Assembly (NCBI RefSeq): GCF_004331455.1 | Contig: NZ_SJJR01000001.1 | Location: forward strand, 608,549 to 672,548 | Length of the DNA stretch: 64,000 nt | Direction: 5' to 3' | Origin: Micromonospora zingiberis | Lineage (GTDB): Bacteria > Actinomycetota > Actinomycetes > Mycobacteriales > Micromonosporaceae | Shown here: piece by piece, positions 57,465 to 64,000 of the stretch | Position numbering within the stretch: the stretch's first letter is position 1 | Layout of the letters: every line of letters begins with the position of its first letter | The notes under the pieces: generated by a model | What the model saw: only the letters and a program-made list of their open reading frames with translations | The model's database searches: none | Told to the model about the DNA's origin: nothing | Program-made: the position numbers and the translations under genes

Positions 57465-57548
57465 GTGAGGGACTACAGCGACACCACCGTGCACGGCGGG
57501 CGGACGACCGGGGCCGCCGGCAACGAGCAGGGTGAGGTGACGGCGTGA
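57465..57548 (+). CDS. 27-residue leader ORF coupled to PAC2
   Basis: GTG AGG GAC TAC ... GCG TGA encodes MRDYSDTTVHGGRTTGAAGN plus EQGEVTA. It starts exactly where a transcript from TAGGCT would begin and ends in GTGA overlap with the PAC2 start. It has no family resemblance and no run of one regulatory amino acid. Translation is inferred; it may serve to deliver ribosomes to the PAC2 gene. Confidence 0.4.
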   Translation: MRDYSDTTVHGGRTTGAAGNEQGEVTA

Positions 57549-58414
57549 CCGAATTCGACGGGCTGCCGGTGCTGCGGTCCCCCGTGGCCATCGCCGCCTT
57601 CGAGGGCTGGAACGACGCCGCCGACGCCTCGACGGCCGCGGTCGAGCACCTGGAACAGGTGTGGCAGGCCAAGCCGATCACCGAGCTGGACCCGGAGGAC
57701 TTCTACGACTTCCAGGTCAGCCGGCCGACCATCGCGATGTCCGACGGGGCCACCCGGCGGGTGGAGTGGCCGACCACCCGGTTCACCGTCGCCAGCCCGT
57801 CGGGTACGGACCGGGACGTGGTGCTGATCCGGGGCATCGAGCCGAGCATGCGCTGGCGCACCTTCTGCGAGCAGGTACTGGAGATCTGCCACAGCCTGGA
57901 GGTCGAGCGGGTGGTGCTGCTCGGCGCGCTGCTGGCGGACGTGCCGTACACCCGGCCGCTGCCGATCAGCGGCAGCGCCTCCGACGCCGACGCGGCCAAG
58001 CGCTACCAGCTCACCCCCACCCGCTACGACGGGCCGACCGGCATCGTCGGCGTACTGCACGACGCCTGCACCCGCGCCGAGGTCGACGCGGTCTCGTTCT
58101 GGGTGCACGTCCCGCACTACGCCAACAACCCGCCCTGCCCGAAGGCGACCCTGGCCCTGCTGCACCGGGTCGAGGAGGTGGTCGACCTGCCGGTGCCGAT
58201 GGCCGACCTGGCCGAGGAGGCCGCCGAGTGGGAGCAGCGGGTGCGCAGCGCCGCCGAGCAGGACGCCGAACTCGGCGAGTACGTCCGCGAGCTGGAGGAA
58301 CGGGTCGGTGACGCGGGCATCACCCCGTTGACCGGCGACGAGATCGCCCAGGAGTTCGAGAAGTACCTGCGCCGCCGGGGCGGCTCGGCCGGCCCCACCG
58401 CCGGTTCCTGGTAG
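57545..58414 (+). CDS. PAC2 family protein
   Basis: A 289-residue soluble protein of the PAC2 family, related to eukaryotic proteasome assembly chaperone 2; bacterial function is unproven. Seen: LRSPVAIAAFEGWNDAADASTAAVEHL, ITELDPEDFYDFQVSRPTI, VVLIRGIEPSMRWRTFCEQVLEIC, GALLADVPYTRPLPISGSA, and SFWVHVPHYANNPPCPKATLALL. The C-terminus is acidic and helical. GTG at 57545 overlaps the leader-ORF stop. It lies between metH and a GntR regulator, near mshC; a strong terminator follows. Confidence 0.9.
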   Translation: MTEFDGLPVLRSPVAIAAFEGWNDAADASTAAVEHLEQVWQAKPITELDPEDFYDFQVSRPTIAMSDGATRRVEWPTTRFTVASPSGTDRDVVLIRGIEPSMRWRTFCEQVLEICHSLEVERVVLLGALLADVPYTRPLPISGSASDADAAKRYQLTPTRYDGPTGIVGVLHDACTRAEVDAVSFWVHVPHYANNPPCPKATLALLHRVEEVVDLPVPMADLAEEAAEWEQRVRSAAEQDAELGEYVRELEERVGDAGITPLTGDEIAQEFEKYLRRRGGSAGPTAGSW

Positions 58415-58438
58415 CCACCCCGACAGATCCGCCTTCTT

Positions 58439-58469
58439 CAGGGCCCCGGGCTTACTGCCCGGGGCCCTG
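58439..58469 (+). terminator. Terminator after PAC2
   Basis: A perfect 12-bp stem CAGGGCCCCGGG (58439-58450) with its complement (58458-58469) and a 7-nt loop, 24 bp after the PAC2 stop. Confidence 0.85.
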
Positions 58470-58555
58470 ATCGTTGCCGGTCGCTCTGATCCGGACGGCG
58501 ACACCTTCGACGCGCGGGATCGATGGGGTGGCGGGGTCACCTCGCGTAGGGCATC

Positions 58556-58567
58556 CTAGGAACCTAG
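58556..58567. promoter_or_regulatory. Operator candidate CTAGGAACCTAG
   Basis: A perfect 5-bp inverted repeat with a 2-nt centre, 16 bp before the GntR start and just upstream of its AGGAGG ribosome-binding site. Position suggests autoregulation. Confidence 0.45.
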
Positions 58568-58583
58568 CTGATAGGAGGTCGGG

Positions 58584-59375
58584 ATGCAGATCAATCCCGG
58601 CGCGGCCGAGTTTCCGCACCGGCAGATCGCCGCGCAGCTCAAGGCACAGATCCGGCGCGGTGACTGGGGGCCGGGCGAGCGCCTGCCGTCGATCCCGGCC
58701 ATCGCCGAGATGTTCGGCGTGGCGAAGCAGACCGTGCAACGCGCCGTCGACCAGCTGCGGGTCGAGGGCGTCCTGATCACCAAGCCCGGCTCCGGTACGT
58801 ACGTACGCGGCACCCGCCGTCGCCTCAACCGGCTCTCCCGAGGGCGGTACGGCGGTTTCCGTGGCTACCACACCGATCTGGCTGCCCGCTACCGGCAACA
58901 ACTCGTCTCCGTCGGCCGCTCCCCCGCACCACCGGAGGTGGCCGACGCGTTCGGCGTACCGGACGGCACCGACCTGCTCTGCCGCCGACACCTGGTCCGT
59001 ACCGAGGACTCACCGGTCGAAGTGGGCGCCTCCTGGTTCCTGCCCGCCGACACCGCCGGCACCTCCCTGGAACGCGCCGAGGCGTTCGGCCGCCCGCTCT
59101 ACCAGGAGGCCGAGGAGGTCATCGGGCGGCGGTACGCCACCGCCACCGACACGATCACCGCGCGCCAGCCCAGCCGGGAGGAGGCGGAAACCCTCCAGAT
59201 CCGGCCGGACACCCCCGTGCTGCACCTGCTGCACGTGGCGTACGACACGCACCGCAAACCCATCGAGGTCGCCCAGGCGACCTGGCCCGGGCCGGTCACC
59301 ACCCTCACCGAGGAGTACCTGATCCCCGCCCCCACAGCCGACCCCGATCCCGACCCCGGCCTCATCCTCGGCTAA
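58584..59375 (+). CDS. GntR-family regulator with UTRA domain (HutC type)
   Basis: A 263-residue regulator. N-terminal winged HTH (FPHRQIAAQLKAQIRRGDWGPGERLPSIPAIAEMFGVAKQTVQRAVDQLRVEGVLITKPGSGTYVRG) and a UTRA effector-binding domain (~110-250; SPVEVGASWFLPADTAGTSLE, RQPSREEAETLQIRPDTPVLHLLHVAYDTHRKPIEVAQATWPG). The effector is unknown; no enzyme gene is adjacent. AGGAGG precedes the ATG at 58584. Followed by the R1 hairpin and MITE-like copy 2. Confidence 0.93.
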   Translation: MQINPGAAEFPHRQIAAQLKAQIRRGDWGPGERLPSIPAIAEMFGVAKQTVQRAVDQLRVEGVLITKPGSGTYVRGTRRRLNRLSRGRYGGFRGYHTDLAARYRQQLVSVGRSPAPPEVADAFGVPDGTDLLCRRHLVRTEDSPVEVGASWFLPADTAGTSLERAEAFGRPLYQEAEEVIGRRYATATDTITARQPSREEAETLQIRPDTPVLHLLHVAYDTHRKPIEVAQATWPGPVTTLTEEYLIPAPTADPDPDPGLILG

Positions 59376-59442
59376 CCCACCACCCCGGGCACACCCCGCC
59401 CCTCCCGCCCTCACCCCGGCCCGGACTGCCCGCCGCGCACCG

Positions 59443-59523
59443 CCCCGTCGATCTTGCACTTTTCGTCGCCATATAAGCCGCAAATGCCGCACAACCGCGA
59501 CCAGAAGTGCAAGATCGACGGGG
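59443..59523. repeat. Hairpin R1, copy 2
   Basis: A 27-bp inverted repeat with two mismatches (59443-59469 and 59497-59523; core GATCTTGCACTT) and a 27-nt loop. It is related to 14213-14281. A G-rich stretch, C-rich on the minus strand, links it to the element at 59633. Confidence 0.85.
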
Positions 59524-59632
59524 CGGGGCGCGGCGGGGCGCGGCGGACCCGGGCGGACCGGGGCGGGGCGGGGTGGGGCGGACCCGGGCGGGGTGGGAGG
59601 GACCGCAGGGCGGGAGGGGTGGGTGGTGGGGC

Positions 59633-59912
59633 TAGGTTCTGTCTCGCGGATCTTGTGGTCGGGGACGGCGGGTGGGCCGATCGATGTTCGACGGGTCGAG
59701 CAAGGTGTGGAAGTGGGTACCGGGCACGTCGTACCTGGCCGCCTGGTCGCGTCGGTGCTTGCGCCGTTGAGGCTGCGTCCTACCCGGCTGCGTTGCTCGT
59801 CCCCGCCGCGGTCCAACCACGCTGGTCGGACTCCCGGTCCTAGCCGCGGATCTTGGTTCGAAACGGCCTCTATGGGGGCCGTTTCGAACCAAGATCTGCG
59901 AGACGGAACCTA
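59633..59912. mobile_element. MITE-like element, copy 2
   Basis: A 280-bp relative of the element at 13806, in the same plus-strand orientation. Ends: TAGGTTCTGTCTCGCGGATC at 59633 and its near-complement ending at 59912 (23 bp, two mismatches), with TA at both ends. The right part is a 24-bp-arm hairpin (59845-59868 and 59877-59900, one mismatch). Its right end forms the TAG stop codon of mshC on the minus strand. No gene is supported in 59376-59909. Confidence 0.7.
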
Positions 59913-61220
59913 GAGGCGGATGCCGAGGAGGGCGTCGAGGGTGTCGGCGAACAGGGCCGGTGCCGCCGGATCGTCAGCCGAGCCGGTGCCGGTGTCGGCC
60001 GAGTGCTGTGCGAGTCGTTGCAGCGCCGGGTCGGCCCGGCGATCACCGGCGTTGGCGGCAAGGGTCCGCTCGGCCCACTCGTCGGCCAGCCGGAGGGCAC
60101 CAGGCGAGTCGAGGTCGTCGGTGAGGCGGTCGCGTACGCCGGCCAGGAACGTCTCCCCGGACGGCCCGGCGGGCGCGGCGGCGGCCCGACGCCAGCGGTC
60201 CAGGCGCTGCTGCGCGGCGGCCAGCAGGTCCTCGGTCCAGGACCGGTCGGCGCGGTAGTGGCCGGACAGCAGTGCCAGGCGGACCGCCATCGGGTCCACC
60301 TGGTCGGCGCGCAGCCGGGAGACGAAGACGAGGTTGCCGCGGGACTTGGACATCTTCTCGCCGTCCAGGCCGATCATGCCGGCGTGTACGTAGTGGGCGG
60401 CGAACGGCGCCGCCCCGGTCAGCCGTTCGGCGTGCGCGGCGGAGCACTCGTGGTGCGGGAAGAGCAGGTCGTTGCCGCCGCCCTGCACGTCGATGGTGGA
60501 GCCGAGCAGGCCCAGGGCGATCACCGCGCACTCGATGTGCCAGCCCGGCCGCCCCGGGCCGAGGTCACCGCCGGGCCAGGAGGGCTCGTCGGCCCGGGCG
60601 CCGCGCCACAGCAGCGGGTCGAGCGGGTCGCGTTTGCCGGCCCGGTCCGGGTCGCCGCCGCGCTCGGGGAAGATCTTCAGCATCTCGTCCCGGGACAGGT
60701 TGGACTCGTAACCGAAGCGGGGCGCGGCCGAGATGTCGAAGTAGACATCCCCGGTGCCGTCGTCCAACCGGTACGCGGCACCGTCCTTGAGCAGCACCAG
60801 CACCTTCTCGGCGATGTCCGGGATCGACTCGACCGCGCCGACGTAGTGGGCGGGTGGGATGATCCGCAGCGCCTCCATGTCCTCCCGGAACAGCGCCGTC
60901 TCCCGCATGGCCAGGACCTTCCAGTCCTCACCGTCGCGGGCAGCGCGTTCCAACAGCGGGTCGTCGATGTCGGTGACGTTCTGCACGTACCGCACCTGGT
61001 GGCCCGCGTCGCGCCACATCCGCTGCACCAGATCAAAGGTGATCATGGTGGCGGCGTGGCCGAGGTGGGTGGCGTCGTACGGGGTGATGCCGCAGACGTA
61101 CATGGTCGCCGGGCCGGGCGGGTCGGTCGGGTGCACGGCCTGCCGCGCCGAGTCGAACAACCTCAGCGCCCCGCTCCTGCCCGGCAATCGTGGCACCTCG
61201 TGCCCCACCCAAGAGTCCAT
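59910..61220 (-). CDS. mshC: Mycothiol cysteine ligase MshC
   Basis: A 436-residue ligase that joins cysteine to glucosaminyl-inositol with ATP, the penultimate step to mycothiol, the main actinobacterial thiol. It resembles cysteinyl-tRNA synthetase without the anticodon domain: [30 protein letters not shown] (zinc Cys and HxGH-type motif), [37 protein letters not shown] and [15 protein letters not shown] (KMSKS). The start [14 protein letters not shown] is typical of MshC. The ATG follows TAGGCT by 7 nt (leaderless). The stop codon is completed by the adjacent repeat element. Confidence 0.96.
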   Translation of the reverse strand: MDSWVGHEVPRLPGRSGALRLFDSARQAVHPTDPPGPATMYVCGITPYDATHLGHAATMITFDLVQRMWRDAGHQVRYVQNVTDIDDPLLERAARDGEDWKVLAMRETALFREDMEALRIIPPAHYVGAVESIPDIAEKVLVLLKDGAAYRLDDGTGDVYFDISAAPRFGYESNLSRDEMLKIFPERGGDPDRAGKRDPLDPLLWRGARADEPSWPGGDLGPGRPGWHIECAVIALGLLGSTIDVQGGGNDLLFPHHECSAAHAERLTGAAPFAAHYVHAGMIGLDGEKMSKSRGNLVFVSRLRADQVDPMAVRLALLSGHYRADRSWTEDLLAAAQQRLDRWRRAAAAPAGPSGETFLAGVRDRLTDDLDSPGALRLADEWAERTLAANAGDRRADPALQRLAQHSADTGTGSADDPAAPALFADTLDALLGIRL

Positions 61221-61227
61221 GACCGTC

Positions 61228-61233
61228 AGCCTA
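61228..61233 (-). promoter_or_regulatory. -10 box of leaderless mshC
   Basis: TAGGCT on the minus strand, 7 nt before the ATG at 61220. Confidence 0.5.
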
Positions 61234-61284
61234 ACCAGCCCTGGGTCACCGTCACCGCCAGCCCGCAGTGATCAACCCCTCAGC

Positions 61285-62103
61285 TCACAGCGGCGGCCAC
61301 GGCACTGCCGGCCAGTCCGCGGGCGGCTGCGGAAAACAGGCGTGCCGGCGCAGCCGGTCGATCCGCGCCGCCAACTCGGTGATCTCACTGAGGGTGAGGT
61401 GTTCGGCGAGTTCGGCGCCGAGCGGGCCGCGGAGCTGACCGGCGAGGCGGTCGAGCGCCGCCACGGCGTCGGCGGGCAACGGCCGGCCGGCCCAGCCCCA
61501 GAGCACCGTACGTAGCTTCTCCTCCACGTGGAAACTGACCCCGTGGTCGACCCCGTGGATCCGGTCGTCCGGGCCGAGCAGTACGTGGCCACCCTTGCGG
61601 TCCGCATTGTTGATCACCGCATCGAGCACCGCGAGCCGGGCCAGCCGGGGGTCGTCGGCGTGGGCCAGGGCGTACGCGGTGCCGTCGTCGTCGCGGGCCG
61701 CCGCGATCGGGAACCACCGGGGTGGCAGCGCGTCGGCCGGCACGAACCCGACCAACGGCTCGGCGTCGTCGGGCTCGTCGATCCACAGCTGGCAGGAGCC
61801 GGGGCCGAACGGCCCGTCACGCAGCACGGTCGGCGGCACCAGATCCCAGCCGGTGGCCGCGCAGACCAGATAGGCGGCGACCTCGCGACCGGCCAGCGTG
61901 CCGTCGGGAAAGTCCCACAACGGACGCTCACCGCGTACCGGCTTGTAGACGCAGCGGGCGGTCATGCCGTCGAGGGTGAGAATGCCGCGCAAGGTGGTGT
62001 TCGACGCGTCGACCAACCGCCCCTCGACGGTCAGCTCACCGTCACGAAGCAGACGCAGCGCGGCGCCACCATCCTGTCGGGGGGTCACGCCGGACGAGGT
62101 CAC
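61285..62103 (-). CDS. SCO1664/TIGR03843 family protein, PI3K-like fold
   Basis: A 272-residue protein of an actinobacterial family with distant similarity to phosphatidylinositol-3/4-kinase-type folds. Seen: GELTVEGRLVDASNTTLRGIL, TARCVYKPVRGERPLWDFPDGTLAGREVAAYLV (nucleotide-lysine region), AVLDAVINNADRKGGHVLLGPDDRIHGVDHGVSFH (catalytic-loop-like NADRKxxH and metal Asp), and an Trp-rich tail. Enzymatic activity is not established. The GTG overlaps the DUF3090 stop by 4 bp, so the two are co-translated. Confidence 0.85.
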   Translation of the reverse strand: MTSSGVTPRQDGGAALRLLRDGELTVEGRLVDASNTTLRGILTLDGMTARCVYKPVRGERPLWDFPDGTLAGREVAAYLVCAATGWDLVPPTVLRDGPFGPGSCQLWIDEPDDAEPLVGFVPADALPPRWFPIAAARDDDGTAYALAHADDPRLARLAVLDAVINNADRKGGHVLLGPDDRIHGVDHGVSFHVEEKLRTVLWGWAGRPLPADAVAALDRLAGQLRGPLGAELAEHLTLSEITELAARIDRLRRHACFPQPPADWPAVPWPPL

Positions 62104-62675
62104 CGGTGATAGCCGTTGTGCCGGGGGCAGAGGTGACCGGCCGGGTCGAGCGGCTGGCCGCACAGCGGGCAGGGCGGGCGGCCCGCGTTCACCACTCGCC
62201 GGGCCCGTTCGATGAACTCGCGGGTCGCCTCGGGGGTCAACCGCACCCGGAGCCGGTCGAGATCCTCGTCCGGCTCGACGTCGTCGGCTTCGTCCTCCTC
62301 GGACTCACCCAACTCGATCTCGGCCTCGGCTTCGCCGACCGCAATCGCCTCGATCACCACGGTCGCGGTGTCCGCGTCGAAGGCAAGGCCCAGCGTGCCG
62401 ACCCGGAACTCCTCGTCGACCGGCGTCTCCAGCGGGTCGTTGTCACCGAGCGAGGCCGGCGCCTCGGGCAGTTCCACCCCGAACCGGCGCTGCGCCTCGG
62501 TGAGCAACTCCTCCAACTTCTCGGCGAGCAGAGAGACCTGGACCTTCTCCAGCGCGACGCTGACCAGCCGGCCTCCGCCGCGCGCCTGGAGGAAGAACGT
62601 GCGCTCCCCCGGCGGCCCGACGGTCCCGGCGACGAACCGCTCCGGCGGCTCGAAGGCGTGCACCTGGTGGGTCAT
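62100..62675 (-). CDS. DUF3090 family protein with zinc-binding C-terminus
   Basis: A 191-residue protein of the actinobacterial DUF3090 family. Seen: HAFEPPERFVAGTVGPPGERTFFLQARGGGRLVSVALEKVQVSLLAEKLEELL, an acidic middle (ELGESEEDEADDVEPDEDL) and a C-terminal Cys/His cluster CPLCGQPLDPAGHLCPRHNGYHR that probably binds zinc. The function is unknown. The ATG at 62675 is 7 nt after TAGGGT, preferred to the GTG at 62681. First gene of a pair with the TIGR03843 gene. Confidence 0.88.
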   Translation of the reverse strand: MTHQVHAFEPPERFVAGTVGPPGERTFFLQARGGGRLVSVALEKVQVSLLAEKLEELLTEAQRRFGVELPEAPASLGDNDPLETPVDEEFRVGTLGLAFDADTATVVIEAIAVGEAEAEIELGESEEDEADDVEPDEDLDRLRVRLTPEATREFIERARRVVNAGRPPCPLCGQPLDPAGHLCPRHNGYHR

Positions 62676-62682
62676 ACCCACG

Positions 62683-62688
62683 ACCCTA
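62683..62688 (-). promoter_or_regulatory. -10 box of the leaderless DUF3090 gene
   Basis: TAGGGT on the minus strand, 7 nt before the ATG at 62675. Confidence 0.5.
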
Positions 62689-62808
62689 TCCGGCGGCCCC
62701 GGGCACCGCGCACCCCACCGACCCGAATTCCGGTACGCTTCCGGGCCCGGCTCGCCGCCCGTTCACCCGCCCCGTTCGCGGCCCTGCCACCGGCTCGGGC
62801 CGGGCGGC

Positions 62809-63510
62809 TCACCGGGCCGCTCCCGCACCGCCGCCGACCGCGGCGTCCGAGTCGACCGACCGGGCCCGCCGGCGCCGCTTGCTCGGTGGCGGTACCAGCC
62901 CGGTCAGGTCGCCACCGACGTCGTTGAGGCGCACCAGGAACGGGCGGAGCGGGGTGTAGCGGATCGCCGTCACCGACGCCGGGTCCACCACGATCCGCTG
63001 AAAAAGATCAAGGTGTACGCCGAGCGCGTCCGCCACGATCGCCTTGATCACATCGCCGTGGCTGCACGCCAACCAGACCGCCTCCGGGCCGTGCTCGGCG
63101 GTCACCCGGGCGTCCCAGGCGCGTACCGTGGCGACGGCACGGGCCGCCATCTGCGCCATCGCCTCGCCCTCGGGGAAGACCGCCGCGCTGGGATGCTGCT
63201 GCACCACCGGCCAGAGCGGCTCCTTGGCCAGCTTCTTGAGCGGCTGCCCCTCCCAGTTGCCGTACCCGCACTCGATGAGTCCTTCGTCGGTCACCGGCGA
63301 CGACTGTGGCAACGCCAGGTCGAGGGTCTGCCGGCAGCGGATCAGCGGACTGCTCACGACGGCCGCCAGGGGCACCGCGCGCAGCCGCTCGCCGACCGCC
63401 GTCGCCTGAGCCCGGCCGGTCTCGTCCAGTTCGACCGGCTGCCGGCCGGCCAGTCCGCCGTCGGCGTTGGCGGTGGTACGTCCGTGTCGCAGGAGCAGAA
63501 GTGTCGCCAC
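62809..63510 (-). CDS. Histidine phosphatase family protein, MSMEG_4193 type
   Basis: A 233-residue member of the phosphoglycerate mutase-like histidine phosphatase superfamily. Seen: LLLLRHGRTTANADGGLAGRQPVELDETGRAQA (RHG motif, phospho-His), VVSSPLIRCRQTLDLAL, GYGNWEGQPLKKLAKE, and AVWLACSHGDVIKAIVADALG (second catalytic His). The substrate is unknown. The GTG is 7 nt after TAGGGT. This family, DUF3090 and TIGR03843 recur as neighbours in actinobacteria. Confidence 0.88.
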   Translation of the reverse strand: MATLLLLRHGRTTANADGGLAGRQPVELDETGRAQATAVGERLRAVPLAAVVSSPLIRCRQTLDLALPQSSPVTDEGLIECGYGNWEGQPLKKLAKEPLWPVVQQHPSAAVFPEGEAMAQMAARAVATVRAWDARVTAEHGPEAVWLACSHGDVIKAIVADALGVHLDLFQRIVVDPASVTAIRYTPLRPFLVRLNDVGGDLTGLVPPPSKRRRRARSVDSDAAVGGGAGAAR

Positions 63511-63517
63511 GTACCCC

Positions 63518-63523
63518 ACCCTA
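63518..63523 (-). promoter_or_regulatory. -10 box of the leaderless MSMEG_4193-type gene
   Basis: TAGGGT on the minus strand, 7 nt before the GTG at 63510. Confidence 0.5.
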
Positions 63524-63704
63524 GGCCCGGTGGCCGGGCACACCGTCGGGTGGCTGCGTACCGTCCGGGCCTGCCTCTGGCGTGTTGCGAGCCCTGGGGC
63601 CGGATGTCCGGTATGTCGGCGTGGTGGCGTGGGGCGGGGTGGAATGCCGGCCGGGGGTACGGCGTTGTAACCGGTGGCTGACCGAGCAGGGCCCGTACCC
63701 CGCG

Positions 63705-63732
63705 GGGAATGTCCCGCCCCCGTCAGTCGTTA
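63705..63732 (+). promoter_or_regulatory. SigR/SigH-like ECF promoter candidate
   Basis: GGGAAT (63705-63710), 18 nt, GTTA (63729-63732). This matches the GGAAT-N18-GTT pattern of the thiol-stress sigma factor SigR/SigH. It would give a ~140-nt leader for the secreted-protein gene at 63876. The leader contains inverted repeats but no riboswitch I recognise. Confidence 0.4.
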
Positions 63733-63875
63733 CACCTGGTCCCGGCGCCGCGAAGACCCCCGTCCGCGACCCGCCGGCATCCCTCTTCTCTGCTTGCTCT
63801 GTGCGCCGTCACGGCGCTGGTGTCGCCGCGCCGATCCCCCGTCGGCGACGCCCGACCCCCGATTGGAGCCTGCTC

Positions 63876-64000
63876 ATGAACACCATGCTGCGTAAGAGCG
63901 TGCTCGCCATCGCCGGTCTGACCGTCGCCGGTGGCCTCGCCGCCGGCCCGCTGAACCACACCACCACCGATCCGGCACCGGTCAACCCCATCGCCGCCGC
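63876..64000 (+). CDS. N-terminal part of a secreted protein (runs off the window)
   Basis: Forty-one codons are visible: MNTMLRKSVLAIAGLTVAGG then LAAGPLNHTTTDPAPVNPIAA. This is a short Sec signal peptide followed by a Thr/Pro/Ala-rich start of the mature part. TGGAG lies 7 nt before the ATG. Similar openings occur on secreted peptidoglycan-acting enzymes of related bacteria, but the visible part cannot show the function. Confidence 0.6.
   Translation, partial: MNTMLRKSVLAIAGLTVAGGLAAGPLNHTTTDPAPVNPIAA

Noticed and set aside
63733..63875. c-di-AMP (ydaO-type) riboswitch before the secreted-protein gene
   Set aside because: The leader has inverted repeats, but I could not place the conserved core motifs. 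A covariance-model search would decide.

Overview
The window is high-GC actinobacterial DNA and most resembles a member of the Micromonosporaceae (Micromonospora or a close relative). The evidence is the complete Pup-proteasome set (arc, dop, pup, prcB, prcA, pafA, pafB, pafC), a mycothiol ligase gene (mshC), the actinobacterial trio next to mshC, TatA/TatC beside PafBC, strong G/C third-position bias and many GTG starts. The genus is inferred from gene content and order; no rRNA is present to confirm it. I saw no tRNA, rRNA, tmRNA, CRISPR array or intact transposase.

Layout. 0.1-10 kb: a YeiH-type exporter with a detached first helix, a large membrane protein with a lipase-like motif, smpB, a membrane protein and solute-binding protein pair, an orphan Phd-like antitoxin, a secreted CBM2-GH18 chitinase and an MHYT membrane sensor. 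10-22.5 kb: the conserved block helY, lipid kinase, tatC, tatA, pafC, pafB, DUF3866 and pafA. 22.5-29.4 kb: dTDP-rhamnose and glycan export genes (rmlC-rmlA facing rmlB-rmlD-DUF2304-GT2-flippase-GT2), lying between pafA and the proteasome core genes. 29.7-38 kb: prcA, prcB, a broken endonuclease VII gene, pup, dop, a polytopic membrane protein, arc and a ferredoxin. 38-42 kb: trmI, an M50 protease and a RecB-like nuclease. 42-47.5 kb: a two-component system followed by an ABC exporter. 47.5-53.7 kb: mixed accessory genes. 53.7-64 kb: metH, PAC2, a GntR regulator, mshC and the trio TIGR03843, DUF3090 and MSMEG_4193-type, then the start of a secreted protein.

How genes work together. Dop deamidates the Gln-ended Pup, PafA attaches it to substrates, and Arc (ending GQYL) feeds them to the PrcAB chamber. 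PafB and PafC are expected to act as a WYL-domain regulator pair. RmlA, B, C and D make dTDP-L-rhamnose; the two GT2 enzymes, the flippase and the DUF2304 protein would use and export it. The sensor kinase and regulator at 42-44 kb probably control the ABC exporter beside them.

Most notable non-coding structure. (1) Two copies of a MITE-like element with TA-flanked terminal inverted repeats lie exactly at the stop codons of two genes, and the element end completes the TAG. (2) At least 17 genes show a TANNNT -10 box 6-9 nt before the start codon and so look leaderless, including a 27-codon ORF coupled to the PAC2 gene. (3) A palindromic repeat family with a conserved loop is present in three copies, two of which bracket the DUF3866 gene in opposite orientation.
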